This document shows, piece after piece, positions 22,513 to 34,734 of a stretch of DNA of 64,000 bases (position 1 is its first letter; every line of letters starts with the position of its first letter). Made by a program: the position numbers and the translations under genes. The stretch is from Mesostigma viride (Eukaryota > Streptophyta > Mesostigmatophyceae > Mesostigmatales > Mesostigmataceae), in NCBI GenBank assembly GCA_009746045.1, contig RPFO01000080.1, positions 5,123,556-5,187,555 on the forward strand, in the 5' to 3' direction. The notes beneath the pieces are model-generated. The model had not been told where the DNA came from. It saw nothing but the letters and a program-made list of their open reading frames with translations, and did no database searches.

Positions 22513-23005
22513 GGCCGGGCCCACTTCAAATGTTCCGCCGTCCAAGCCAAGTGTGTGACACTTTTGGTCGTTTTTCGCAAAAAAAAAATAAAATTTCGCA
22601 CGAGTTCGCGTGATTTTCGCGTGATTTTCGCAAAATTTTCACACATTTTCGCACGATTTCGCACGATTTCGCACAATTTTGCATGATTTCGCACAATTTC
22701 GCATGGATTTCAACCAAGGGTCGTTTTGGGGAGTGACGTTTGACAAAATTTCGCATGAATTCACACACGTTGTGCACATCAAAATTTTTTACCGTCGACA
22801 TTTTTCACATGAAATTTCGCACAATTTCAGCAAATTTCGCACAAATTCGCACGATTTCAGCAAATTTCACACGATTTCAGCAAATTTCGCACAATTTCGC
22901 ACGATTTCGCACGACGAATCACTCTGCAGAGTGACGATCGTCGAAAAAGTAAAAAAAACGACCAAAAGTGTCACACTTTTCGGAACATTTGAAGTGGGCC
23001 CGGCC
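22513..23005. mobile_element. 493-bp inverted-repeat element with TTTCGCACRA core
   Basis: Termini GGCCGGGCCCACTTCAAATG... are inverted at the right end. The arms extend about 50 bp (GTGTGACACTTTTGGTCG), with a 12-bp difference on the left. A possible TTCT target duplication lies at 22509-22512 and 23006-23009. The interior repeats a 10-bp unit TTTCGCACRA about 25 times on both sides of the centre. It has no coding capacity and is non-autonomous; superfamily not assigned. Confidence 0.8.
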
Positions 23006-23234
23006 TTCTTGCTGGATGGATATGGAGGTGGGCGAAGCCGCGGAACCGAACTAAGCTAACTCTGAGCTAATCTAGTCTAGTCCAGAAAAACCCTAACTAT
23101 ACGCTACTCAGCAAAGCGCCCCTTCCGCTTGGAGGGCTAGGCGCAACGGCTAGGGTGCATGGCATCTCAGCAGAGAGCAACTCAGCTCTCTGCATGGGCA
23201 AAACATGACTAAATAAAGCTAGGCATCCTCAGCT

Positions 23235-23320
23235 CAGGGGTATGTGCTACATGTACTCCCAACGGAGATATGTTCCAATTTAAAATTTTAAAGATGTTCC
23301 AATTAAAAATTTTAGGCTGG
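23235..23320 (+). mobile_element. Type A 3' end, truncated
   Basis: The hairpin at 23249-23273 (ACATGTACTCCC AACGGAGATATGT) is followed by AATTTAAAATTTTAAA and a partial repeat of GATGTTCCAATT. Confidence 0.75.
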
Positions 23321-23605
23321 GGAGCTATCCCTCTAGGCTAGGTGCTGCGGTTATTATATTTTAATAAATATAATTTAATTTACGATATATTGGTAGCCGA
23401 TTAGGTTCGATCCTAGGTGCTCATGGGTCATGAAACTGATGTGCAGCTCTAGCTAGCTAGGTGTGGTCTGATCAATTGATAGGGCCGGAAACAGATCTGT
23501 ATATATAATTTGGACATTAATGCTTATGCCCCTTACTTTTTCTCTCTCCCTTCATTGATCTGGCGCATGCATCTCACTAGGTCTTAAATGGCTAGAGCTC
23601 CCTGC

Positions 23606-23792
23606 ATCCCATCCCATCCCATCCCATCCCATCCCATCCCATCCCATCCCATCCCATCCCATCCCATCCCATCCCATCCCATCCCATCCCATCCCATCCC
23701 ATCCCATCCCATCCCATCCCATCCCATCCCATCCCATCCCATCCCATCCCATCCCATCCCATCCCATCCCATCCCATCCCATCCCATCCCAC
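23606..23792. repeat. (CATCC)n microsatellite
   Basis: About 37 perfect pentanucleotide units. The apparent GMGWD or SHPIP frames are products of the repeat. Confidence 0.97.
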
Positions 23793-24014
23793 TCTCGACT
23801 GTGCTGAGGACTTTTCTGGTTGCACCCCCTGCTGAACCTCGGACAAACTAGTCAAGCCTTGCCGGGGGAACAGCATGACTACAGATGTTTTTCTCCATCT
23901 GGGAGAGCATGCTATTGGCACCTATGCCGTCCTGGACATAGAGTGGATGTCCCAATTAAGGATTATATTTGCCTTGGTGCCTAGACATTGAACTAGGGAT
24001 TAGCTACCTGTGAT

Positions 24015-27000
24015 TTACAAAGGTTGAAGGTCCTTTGGCGCTGAGCCCAGCGGTTTCAAAGGACCCAGGGGCTTCAGCGCGCTCAGTGGTTTTGGCTGGT
24101 TGAAAAACGAAGGCAGACTGCCCGGCTTGCTACCCAGAGGGGACAGCCCACTAGCACCTCCCAGCGGCTGAAGGCTGACGGGCCGAGCGGGCACCTTCTC
24201 TTCTTCCCTTCCACCCCCCTCGTCCTCCCCTCTCTTATCCGACATCTCGATGACATCATCGCCGTCCGCATCATTGCCCTCGTCACCGTCCTCGATGACC
24301 TCAGCGTCATCAGCGGCCATCGTGAAACTGCCATCCGCCGCTGACCCCCCCCCTCATTGTCCTCCCCATCATCACCCCCCCCATCCCCCAATGGTGGTTT
24401 CAGAGCCCTCTTTCCACCCGGGCCGCCCTGCTTGCCCCGCACCGCGGCAGCAGGGGGCCCACTGCCGCGCTCATCCCCGTCCCCACCCCTGTCCCCATCC
24501 CCATCTTCGTCACGCCCATTGTCGACATCATCCATGACATCATCCCCATCCGAAACAATGCTCGCATCATCCTCCTCACTCCCCCCAGGTCCATCGCCAT
24601 CCTTAGGCCCCGTCCCCTTCTCCGGTGTGCTGTGCTTTCCCTGGGACGTCCCTGGAACCCGCTGCATGGACGCATGTGCCGATGGCCCCTGCTGCACTGC
24701 ACCACCAGGACGCGGAGCACCCTTGCCAGCACGTGTATTCTTCTCCTCCTCCTCCTCCTCCTCCTCATCATCCTTGACGTCGTGGGGCCCCACAGCAGCC
24801 CCTGTGGGGGGGAGCGGCTCCACATCCTCGCGCGCTCCGCTGACGTCACCGCTGACGTCATCGTCCGGGCTCCCCGCGTCCAAAGACGGCACACCCTTGT
24901 CCCCGTTGCTGCCTCGTGTAGGGTGCAGCTGTGACTCCTGCGACGTCTGAGCCGGAACAGGCGCTGTTGGCACTGCCACGCCCCTGTGCCCATGGCCCTC
25001 GCCCTTCCCGGGCCCATGCCCCGACAGCCCCTCCCCATTACCATGGGCGAAAGGCCCCTCCCCACCCCCGTGCGAGGATAGCCCCTCGACGTCACTCTCG
25101 TCGTCCCGCTTGAACCGCCGGTAGGTCTTGTCGATCCTGAGGTTCCTTAGCTTGTCCTCGTCCTCGCCCTCATCCACGTTCAACACGGCCACAGCGGCAG
25201 CACTTCCCCCTGCCTCCCTCCCATCCATCCCCTCCGAGCTACCCATTCCTTGACCACCCGCACTGGAGTGTCCAGGCACCTGCGAGGGGCCCTGGGTGGC
25301 GGCGGCGCTTCGGGTCGTGACCGCCGGAGCTGGTTGAGGGGCCCCGCTCATATGCCGGGCTGCCGATGAAGGGGCATCCGAGGCATTGGACCCTGATACC
25401 GCAGGCCCTGACGCCGCCACACTCGCGGCAGCACCACCGGTAGCAGCGTTACCGGCAGCCGCCACAGCACCACCAGCACCTCTCGCGGATGCATCGATCG
25501 CGGACAGTAATGCATCCACTGTCACGGGCGCCACATCCGCGCCCCCGAACGCACTCTCCTTGATCGCCGCCCAGGCGGCGTCGACAGCAACCACCTCTGC
25601 GTCTGCCAGCTGTCCGAACGCAAACTTGTCCACGCGTACGAAAGTATAATTGTACACATCGCCGCCTTGCTTCGCCTCCGCGTTCGCTGCCGCTTCTGCC
25701 GCTCCCTTGGCCGCCTTGCCCTTGAACAACCGGCTGAAGAACCCGCCCTTGGGCTTGGCAGCCTCTTTCCCCTGGGCCTCTCCTTGCGCGACACCTGGCG
25801 CGCCGCCGTCCCTCAGAGCCATGCTCAGTCGGATCACAGCCGGCATGCCCTCCACTCTGCTGGCGCCCGCCACCACGCCGGCCTCGTCAAGGTCATCCTG
25901 CCCGTCCAAGTCCATGTACAACAACAGCTGGCGCCCCGACGCGTCCTTGTCGGAATAATCCACGTACCATTCCGCCTCCGATACAGTGACCGGGGCACCA
26001 CCCTGCACAGTGACCGAGGCACCACCAACTCCAGCCCCAGGAGAAGGGGGACGCCCCGAGGGAGCCTGCCCCTTGGCCCCTGTGCCAGGGGCCACGATGG
26101 ACCTCGTCCCCGGCCGTACGTTAGCACTATAATTCGTGGCATCGTGTGGGCTTCGCGGGGGGCGGGGCAGGACGGCGTCCGCGACCGGGACGGGACTAGG
26201 ACTATCCGCGATTGTGGGACCGCCACCTGTCCCTGGACCCTCCTGGTCCGCTCCAGCAAGGCCATCATGCCGAGGTCCAGCATGGTCACGTTCACGACTA
26301 TGATGGTGATCCGCTCGCTGTGCAGCGGCGGCAGCATCCCCCTGGGCAAGGACCTCCTGTGCCGGCACAGGGCGAGGCGTCATGTTGCCACTGCCACGCT
26401 CCGACTGGTCTGGGACAATGCTACCATCCATGACTGCAATCTCGGCCCCGCCCACGCTGCCCCCGCCGCTCGTCGGGTGGCTGTTGAGATGAGAGGGGCC
26501 GTGCGTCGTGTCCACGTGCTGAGCTGGCGGGCGCGGCGACGCGACCATCGACCGAGTCCCGAGCTTGGGACCACCACCACCACCCTCATTACCTCCCGCT
26601 ACTCCCTCACCACCGCCAGCGGTGAGCCTTGACGCAGCTGGTTGCGACTTGCTGGCGGTCCCGCCGTGATGTTCACCGCCGCCAGCAACCAGGCTGCTGC
26701 CCGATGGTGGCACCGCCACGCCAGCTGGCGCGGACCCACCGTGAACGGGGGCCAGCATCTGGGGGGCGCCGCGCTGCCGGGTCGCAGGGGGTTGAGTCGG
26801 CCCGCCCGGTGACGGCGCAGGCAAGGGGGCTGGGGAAGAAGAAGCAATGGACTGGTGAGCATGAACGCCAAGTTTCGACGGGTCCAGAATGCGCACGCCA
26901 ACGGATGCATTGATCGCGCCCACGAGCTCCTGTGCGCTCGGCCGCTGGCCGGTGGCGGCCAGCCGGTCTGCCAGGGTCTTCCAGGGACGCTCGTCCACGA

Positions 27001-30000
27001 CCCCGCCCTCTTCCCACTCCTCAGGGGCGAAATCCGCGGGGTCTAGAATTAGCGACCGCCCATCGATGAGCATGACGCGGAGCATGGGGCGTGGCGCTAT
27101 GTCCCCCAGAGACGCCTTCTTTTGCCCTTGCTGATGTAGGCCTTGCCCTTGCCCTTGCGGGTGCTCGTTCCGATGACCATGCGATGGTGAGGGCGCCTGC
27201 ATGACTACGGCCGCGGACGCCACCTGCCCCGTGTCATCCAAGTCATCCAGGCCGTCGATGTCGGTGAACAGGCGCAAACCACGCTCCAGGATCACTGAGC
27301 CATCATCTTCTGCTCTGTCCCGCTCCATGACCCATGCCTTGGACAACAGCGGCGCGAGAGGAGACGAGCCACCGGAGGACATACCTGCAGGTGACCCGTA
27401 CACCCCATGGTGGTTGTTCCCGCCGGCCATGCCGGGGATGCTGAACTTCCTCGGCCCCGTCGTGCAGGAATTGATTGCCACAATGAGCTCCGCCGAGGCC
27501 GGGCGCTGGCGGCCGGAACCCTGGAACCGGCCCACCAGGGGCGCCCAGGGCGCCTCGATCGCCACCCCCCACTCCTCGAGCTGCTCGATGTCGAACGAGG
27601 AGGAGGAGAAGATGAGCCGACGTGCGTCCGCCAGAATAAGCATGAGCGTGTCACTGCTGCCCTCAACCCCACCGTGGCGGTGGTCACTGTCCTCCGGCAC
27701 CGCCAGCGCGCGCACAACCTGGCCCACGTCGTCCAGGGTCCCATCACCGTCCAGGTCCATGAACAGCCGCAGCCCCGCGTCCTCGATCACCGCCGGGGGC
27801 TGCCACCCTGCGAGGGACATGGAGGCGTTCGCTATGCCCGACATGGAAGCATTAGCGTTGGCATGACTCCTGCCACCATTGGGGGACGCGGATGCGCCGG
27901 CCGCCATGGCACGATCCACAGTCCAGATCGCCCCGCGGAGATCCTGCGCTCCGGCCGTAATGCTGGCCGCCGCGGCACTGAGCGCTGCCCGGGGCTGAGA
28001 GGCACCCCCGTGACCCGCCCCCGCCCCCGCCGCTGCCGTGACACCCCTCATCCCCCGGGTGCCCGCCACAGGGCCTGCAGCCCCCGCGACCGCCCCCAAG
28101 GGCAGCAGTGGCGCTGGCATGCTGGGCCCTGACGCGTACTCGGGCGCCACCTGTCGCGTCCCCGCGCTCGCGCCCACCGCGGCCGCGAGCTCGGCCGCCC
28201 CCGGCCGGACGCCGTGCGTCAGGAACCGGGCCACGAGGGACGCCCAGGGTGCCTCCACGCGCACGCCGGCTGGCTCGAGCTGCTCGATGTCAAACAGGGA
28301 GGAGTGGAGAGCGAATTTGCGCCCGTCACCCAGCACCACCGCCAGCACGTCCGGGTCCATCCCTGCCCCACCGTCCGGTACCATGCCGTTCGCGTAGGGG
28401 TAGCCTGCGCTGCCAGCCATTGGGCCAACCGGCGTTGGGCCCCCTGGAACCGCACCATTTCCAGCCCCTTGCACTCCTGGCATCTGCCCTCCGGGAGCCT
28501 GTGGCGCGATGGGATACGCTTCGCCTGGCGAGGCGGTCGAGAATGTGCCTGGGACGGACGCCAGCATGCCTGTGAGGACACCCGCGGTGGCCGCCATGAT
28601 CTGACCCGCGTCGTCCAAGCTGCCGTCGCCGTCCAGGTCTAAATATAGCCGCAGGCCCGCCTCGGCCAGGATGCCCGCGTCGAGGTTGCCAGGGACAGGG
28701 GTCACGTCGCCCTTCCACACGCGGTCGACGCACCAGATCGCCGCACGGAGGTCCACGAGCCCTCCCATCGGCGCTGTTCCAGCGGGCCCTTGGAGCACGC
28801 CTTGCCCGCCCACCCCTTGTCCAAACCCTTGGCCCACAAGCGATTGCCCATCAAACTGGACTTGGCTACCTGGCAACGCAAACACGTTTCTGGTCATGGT
28901 GACGGGTGCCATGGGCGCCCCCACCACGCCAGGAACCCCTACCCCCCTCGTGGCCACGCCGCGCGTGCCCCCCACCATTGCCGCCGCCCCCCCCTCCCTC
29001 GCCTGCACACTGCCCGAGATCGCGCGGGCGAGCTCTACCGCGCCGGGACGTACGCCAGTGCTCACAAACTGGCCCAACATGCCCACCCATGACGGCTCCA
29101 CCGCGATGCCCCCCGGGCTCAGCTCCGCGATGTCGAACAAGGAAGACTGGGTCACCACCGTGGTGCCGTCAGCCAGCAGCAACTTGACCATGTCCTCATC
29201 GCCGGCACTGGAGAGTGCCCCGGAGGACTTGGACACGGTGGCCGCTAGCACCTGCCCCGCCGCGTCAATTCGCCCCACGCCGTACATGTCGCAGTACAGC
29301 CACAGGCCGCCGCCCGGCTGAGCCGCGTTGCCAGCATGATTATCGTCATCATTGTTGCTATTATTAGAATCGGGCTCTTGCCGGTCCACAATCCATGGGT
29401 TGGGCCACAAAGTCTCCATGCGACCCGCCGCCGTCAATGTGGCGGCGGCGGCGAGCGGGCTGAGCGCGCCAGAAGGGAAAGGCTGACTCGGCCCCCGTGC
29501 GGCGACACCCCGGGTGCCCCCGACGGAGCGCGTGCCCACCCCCGCGGGCGATAAGGGGAGGCCTCCAGGGAAAGCTCCACCCGGCAAGCCCCCACCCGGA
29601 AGAGTGCCGCCCATGAGGCCTCCAGGACCCGCGAAGCCGTTCTGCTGGCGCTGCAACATCTGCTGCTGCTGCTGCATGGCATACTGCTGCTGCTGCTGCT
29701 GCAGTAACAGCTGCTGCTGCTGCAGGCGCTGCTGCTCCGCCAGACGCTGCGCCGCCTGCGCCCGGTCCACTGCGTCCTTTGCCGACATTATGCTGGCGTT
29801 GATCGCCTCCGCAAACGCATGCGCGCTCGGCAAAGCCGGCCGGCCACCGGCACCCACGCGGTCCCCCCTGGCCGCCCCCACCAGGTGCCGCCAGTAGTCC
29901 TGGCGCACGATCCCCTCGTCCTCCAGTTGACCAAACTCGAACAGATTAGCCAGCACGCTGACCGCCTTCGTCTGGCCCGCCAGGGTGATGCGCAGGGTGT

Positions 30001-31393
30001 CCGGGTGCTCAGGTGCCACGGCGGCACGCACGGCACGGCCCACGTCTTGTAGCTCATCTCCTCCCAAGTCCAAAAACATGCGCACGCCCTTCTCCAGGTT
30101 GACGCGAACTCTCGGGGGGTCGTTCCGGTGGGCTGAATGGTCTGACTGACCCATCCCTTGGCCTGTCGACCCCTGACCGGATGCTTGCAGCTTTGGCGAA
30201 TGGCCTCCATTTTGCGACTGAGTAAAAGATACCTCAGCGCCCGCCTGGCCAACGGCGGATGATGCAACGGCACCACCCCCAGTAACACTCACGTTCATGT
30301 CATGGGCATCATCAGAGACAACATCAAAGTCCACGAGCCAGCCGCCTGGGTGGGCCTCTTCGTCCTCGGCAATGATCATGCTGGCGCCGCCACGGAGCGA
30401 GCGCTGCATGAGTCCCGGGGAGAGGAGGGAGGAAGCCACTCCCCCAGGGATGTCGGAATTAGCGGACGCGCTGCGCCCGATCCCCAGCGACGCGTTCATC
30501 GCCACCACCAGGTCATCCCCTCGGACTCGGGATAATGCTGGCACCGCGGCCGGCGACGAGGTGGAAGGGGAACCCGAGGCTCCCCCCCCCTGGCCATGCT
30601 GGGGTAAGAGGGGGGAAGGCAGCGGGAGGTGCCGCCACTGGGCCACGAGCGCGCGCCACGCGGCCTCCTGGACGACCCCAAAGGGGCCGAGTCGGGCCGG
30701 GGAGAAGCGTGACGCCGTCAGCAGGACCGGGTCCTTGCCGGCCATAAATAGCTTCACGCGGTCGCCCAGGGGGCCGCCAGGGAAGGACTCGGCCGCGCGG
30801 ACGGCGCCCAGGAGAACGGCGCGGGTGCCTGAGCCGCCGCCAGGGTGGGCTGGGTCAGGGGAGTCGATGATGCGGAGGAGGTAGAGGAGCAAGGGGCGTT
30901 CGCCGGAATTATCGGGAAGGTCGCCCTTGTCGACGTACCACGCCGAATCCTCCAGGTTCTGGATCATGCTGTCGTCTTGACGGCTATCAATAGATTGCCG
31001 CTTCGAGTGGGGGCTCGATATGTTCACGGAGCGGGTCCCGGCGCCCCCGGGGAGGCCTGATGGCGCCGACGCGATGTCTCGATGGCCAGTCTCGGTCTTC
31101 TTGTCGAGCAGCGGGACCAGCTTGTCCTTGTCATCGGCGGCTAGGGTAGGGTCAGGGACGACGCGGAACCCGGATGTGCCACAGCGGACGCCGGCGAGCA
31201 GGCCCGTGACCAGGAGCGCGAGTAGCAGCGAGGCGAGGGACGCGAGCACCGCCTGCAGGAGGTCTTGGTCATCTTCGAAATCCCTGGCCGGCGGTGAGGT
31301 TTGCGCGGTTGCTGGACACTGATATAGAAGAAATAGCACGGCGATACACAGGCAATTCCCGGCAAATGTCCGAATACGCCCCGGTAGAACCAT
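24015..31393 (-). CDS. Giant membrane-anchored protein with about seven repeat modules
   Basis: The ATG at 31393 opens a single exon of over 2400 codons. Residues 1-31 look like a signal peptide (CIAVLFLLYQCPATAQ) and 44-68 a membrane helix. Seven modules follow at about 150-305, 350-535, 666-796, 882-1078, 1152-1310, 1350-1500 and 1806-1970. Each has, in order, W-x-VD, G-L-R-L-F/Y-x-DLDGDGxLDDxGQV, L-FDIxQLExxGV...W, and RPxAxELxxAINAS. The DxDGDGxLDD loop resembles calcium-binding loops; calcium binding is inference. A Gln-rich stretch lies at 555-585. GTR(S/G)(V/I/M) motifs recur in the spacers. The tail is acidic and disordered. Near 24345-24353 a run of nine C shifts the frame. The other frame continues sensibly (SAADGSFTMAADDAEVIEDG...) to TAA at 24015, so this end is preferred. 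Family unknown to me. Confidence 0.8.
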
Positions 31394-31895
31394 CGATCGT
31401 GATCACCCTGCAACTCATCACACCTGAGACCGTTGGACGAATCTGCAGGCTGAATTAATTGGGCTATGCATAACGAATTCAACCAGGCCTTCCGTCTACG
31501 TTTTGCAGGCACGAGGATAAATGCCTCTCTGGCCCAAGCGTTCAAGTTTCAGGCGTGGCACAGCAGCATAGCGTTCCTTCCAAGGAAATGCATCCGGGAG
31601 CGTTTCCACGCGTTTTCGGCGAAAATGCTAGTTTGCTGTACGCAGAAAAATCATCGATACCTTGAAGTTCAATTATCCAGAACGCAGCGAACGCCGTTGA
31701 AGAAACTCGACGCCATGGCTGCATCAAATTACCTTTGTTTTTGTGAATGTATTTGGAGATTGGAGAACCAGTTTCAATTTGGTGACAAATTAGGCTTCGA
31801 ATCTTCGTCCCCAAATAGCTATAGCCGTGCTGCCAGCCGTGGTTCGCCAGAATAGCATTTTTGTACGCCAGAATTGAAGTGCGCAACTGCGCATA
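31394..31895. other. Upstream region of the giant gene
   Basis: This should hold the promoter and 5' UTR of the minus-strand gene. No TATA box or other element could be assigned with confidence, and no other gene was seen. Confidence 0.4.
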
Positions 31896-32350
31896 CACCC
31901 CTCGCATTGGTAGTTTTAATTCAGTTCAGCCAAAAGGCCCTTCGGAATTAGACATTAGCGTTTTATTGGTTGAAAGTGTTACTATGTCCGCCCAATTAAT
32001 TAATTATTAGTTTGTTTGTTTGGTTACCGAACAACCGTTAAACCGGCTGCGAAATTTAAAAATTCTTTGTTTGTTTTGTATAACCCAGCCGGATGCACTG
32101 CTCTTACGGCTAGTAAAAGCACATTTTTCAGCCAGAGATTTAATATTTCTTTGTTTTTTACCGCAAAAGAAGCGCTCTTGGCAGTCAAATTATTTATTTA
32201 CACTTTCTTTATTTGTTTGGTAGCTTCAAAAACTACAGTTCACTACACTCGGGAATTAGTTAATTAAAATTCTTTTGTTTTATTTATCGCTTGCAGCTGG
32301 CCGGCGCCCAGCCTCATAATTATTTAATATACTTACCAATGCGAGGGGTG
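31896..32350. mobile_element. Stowaway-like MITE, short copy
   Basis: A 455-bp element with termini CACCCCTCGCATTGGTAG and its complement is flanked by TA at 31894-31895 and 32351-32352. Its interior matches both halves of the long copy at 14717-17192 in reversed orientation, including the site where that copy received its retroelement. It has repeated TTTGTTTGTTTGG and no frame. Confidence 0.9.
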
Positions 32351-32434
32351 TACATACGAGCAGAAGAAGCGAACAGATACGAACGCAGGGAGGGGCGCGG
32401 CGCAGCGGCATGTACGCCAGCAATACAGTTTGGC

Positions 32435-32515
32435 TGGGTTACCCTAGGCTTATCAGGGATTAACTATTGGCTATATTTGGAATAAACGTACACCTATTTA
32501 CCTGGAAATACAGTT
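32435..32515 (-). repeat. Dispersed repeat R2
   Basis: About 75 bp (CCTAGGCTTATCAGGGATTA...AAACGTACACC) match 45955-46030 in reverse orientation with few differences. Family unknown. Confidence 0.75.
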
Positions 32516-33145
32516 TGGCTGGGTATTTCCCTGAATGACAGGATCAACGGGGCAAAACTGCAGGCTTCAGGAATCAGCACAGTACTGTAGTTGGGACTTG
32601 GACGTCTTGAGCGTCTGCTGGACTCAGGACTCAGGACTCATTATCAGGTTTATGCAAATGCGCTGGAGCGGTCCGCCATAGGTGGTGGCGTAGATGATCT
32701 GAGCAACATTTTGACAATTGGAAGCCTCGTGAACGTCAAATCATATCTATCTCTAGGCCCGTGCAGCGCACAGGCATAATTATGGAGATCCGTATCTCCT
32801 GGAGTAGTAGACGCTCCTCTTTGAGCGCGCTGTCGATTATAAACTTAAAAATGTCAAAATAAAAAATAAAAATGCTGAATCATGCTGGTTTTGTGGCCGC
32901 ACGAAAAATCCATCCTGGTGTCACAGGCACCACACTTGCGAAAGGAAAATGTCCGAGAGACGAGTGAGTGTCCTGTGTGATCCAGGAAACTTGATCTTCC
33001 TGTGTTTCACAACATGGGACACGTCACCATGGCGCTTTCCGGGCAACGCTAATAATGCCGCTTTGGGTTAGCCTAAATTCTGGGACTGCGATTCTGACCA
33101 AATACTTTGCTTAACCCTGCATCCGAGGTTTCAATTATTGCGACG
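32516..33145. other. Upstream region of the ankyrin gene
   Basis: No gene or repeat was recognised. The ankyrin start codon at 33146 is the first in-frame ATG after in-frame stops. Confidence 0.4.
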
Positions 33146-34492
33146 ATGGCGTTGCCAGCCCTTCCAGCTGCACAGGGTTTGCTCTCTAAGCCTACGGGCT
33201 TGTCTGCCCTAGTGAAACGGAGGCACGTGTATCCGAAACTCTTTGTTAACGCTGCCCGGCGGCAAGCAACCTCTCTTCGCGTTCGATCTGGTGCCCTCGC
33301 ACATGCCAGCGCTCAAGTTTCTGTTCCTTCTACCCGGTCGCGCCCCAATCTGAACGAAATCGACGAGATCGGCCACAGCCCCCTCGCTGCCGCCGTCGAC
33401 CGGGCGGACCGGGACATGGTGCAGCTGCTGATCCGCACCGGGGCGGACGTGAACGCGGCGGGGCGACATGCCGCGGACGACCCCTATCGCGCCACGCCTT
33501 TACGCCTTGCTGTCGAGAAAGAAAACCCCGATATCGTTCAGCTGCTGGTCCAGGCAGGGGCTGATGTGGCCCACGAGGAGTCGATTCTCTACGCGGGGCT
33601 GACTCGGCTCGCCCGGCAGGACTTTCGGCGCACCTCGTACAACTACTACACCGTCAACGAGCCCAAGGTGCTGAACGACTACCTGGACACACTGAACGCG
33701 CTCCTGAACGCGGGTGCAGACCCCAACTCCGCGCCACCGGGCGCTCAGGACACCCCGCTCACGCTCGCGATATCCAAGTGCGCGCGCCAGCATTACTCTT
33801 GCTCTTGCAGCTGCCCCAGCGAGCATGCCGAGTGCGAGAAGAAGGTCGCCACCCTGGTGGCCTCCCTGGTGACCCTGGGGGCGGACGTCAACGCCCCTGA
33901 TTCCCGCGGCTGCTCCGCGTTGCACCACGCGATATCGCGGGGAAACCTGGACATGGTCGAGTGTTTGCTGGCGGCCGGCGCTGATGTCAGCGCAGGCAGG
34001 GACGCTGACGTCAATGCGGGGCGGGCCGCCGACGCTTGTCCCGGTGCCCAGGGCCGGCGGAGGTACACCCCCCTCCACGCGGCGCTGGATGCCAAGAGCC
34101 CCGCCATGGTGCGGATGCTAGTGGAGGCCGGCGCGGACGTGGGCGAGCGTGACAGGTACCGGCAGAACGGCACGGCGGTGCACGAGGCGGTGCGCAGCGG
34201 CAACCGTGAGTTGCTGGAGGCGGTCCTGTGCCGGGCGACGGGAGACGAGGCAGTGATGCCTCATGGGACAGAGGAAGGGGCAACGGTGTCTAGTGCCAAG
34301 GACGATGGGGTGGCCCTAGGGGAGGGGAGCTTGGTCATGAAGGGGGGGGCAGTCGAGGAAGACGGGGAGGTGTTGGGGCGGCAAGGTGGGGAGGAGGAAG
34401 AGGGGGAGGAGGAGGAGGGGGAGTTGGGATGGGACGGGGTGACGTATGCCAGTCGCATGATGTCGTTGGGGGAACGCTTTGATGCGCTGTGA
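33146..34492 (+). CDS. Ankyrin-repeat protein, possibly plastid-targeted
   Basis: This is a single exon of 448 codons plus TGA. An upstream TTG in frame is not used as the start because the ATG at 33146 opens a typical leader. Residues 1-60 are rich in Ala, Ser, Arg and Leu with no acidic residue, ending RVRSGALAHASAQVSV, as in chloroplast transit peptides; a mitochondrial leader is also possible. Ankyrin repeats follow at about 77-104, 117-141, 178-195, 203-250, 256-283, 308-333 and 342-365. They have the hallmarks TPLxxAV, VQLLxxxGADVN and ALHHAI. A Cys-rich insert (219-230) and a gap with duplicated ADVNAG lie between repeats. The C-terminus has a Glu/Gly-rich stretch. Ankyrin repeats mediate protein contacts; no catalytic domain is attached. 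The partner is unknown. Confidence 0.88.
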   Translation: MALPALPAAQGLLSKPTGLSALVKRRHVYPKLFVNAARRQATSLRVRSGALAHASAQVSVPSTRSRPNLNEIDEIGHSPLAAAVDRADRDMVQLLIRTGADVNAAGRHAADDPYRATPLRLAVEKENPDIVQLLVQAGADVAHEESILYAGLTRLARQDFRRTSYNYYTVNEPKVLNDYLDTLNALLNAGADPNSAPPGAQDTPLTLAISKCARQHYSCSCSCPSEHAECEKKVATLVASLVTLGADVNAPDSRGCSALHHAISRGNLDMVECLLAAGADVSAGRDADVNAGRAADACPGAQGRRRYTPLHAALDAKSPAMVRMLVEAGADVGERDRYRQNGTAVHEAVRSGNRELLEAVLCRATGDEAVMPHGTEEGATVSSAKDDGVALGEGSLVMKGGAVEEDGEVLGRQGGEEEEGEEEEGELGWDGVTYASRMMSLGERFDAL

Positions 34493-34544
34493 CGGGTGCC
34501 ATAATAGCATAATCGCAGTGACGGGTTTGTAGTTTGTTTAATTA

Positions 34545-34590
34545 TAGATTCTCCAGATTTCTGGCCTGCGCTGGTTTTCTGTTTGATATG
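34545..34590 (-). repeat. Partial R1 copy
   Basis: GATTTCTGGCCTGCGCTGGT is followed by a diverged TTCTGTTTGATA end. It lies within the 3' flank of the ankyrin gene. Confidence 0.7.
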
Positions 34591-34734
34591 TATTTCACTG
34601 TGAGGGGCACAGTTGTGATGTTTGCTCGGCGACCCGCGTTGTAATTCTATTGCATCCTTGATATTGCATGGAGCTATGGTGAGCGGCACTGGGCAGCATT
34701 TGGTAAACTTTTCGAGGCCTGTCTCGTTAGTATT

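Noticed and set aside
24250-31060. Many plus-strand frames of 70-320 residues opposite the giant gene
   Set aside because: They are antisense shadows of one long GC-rich frame with repeated modules.
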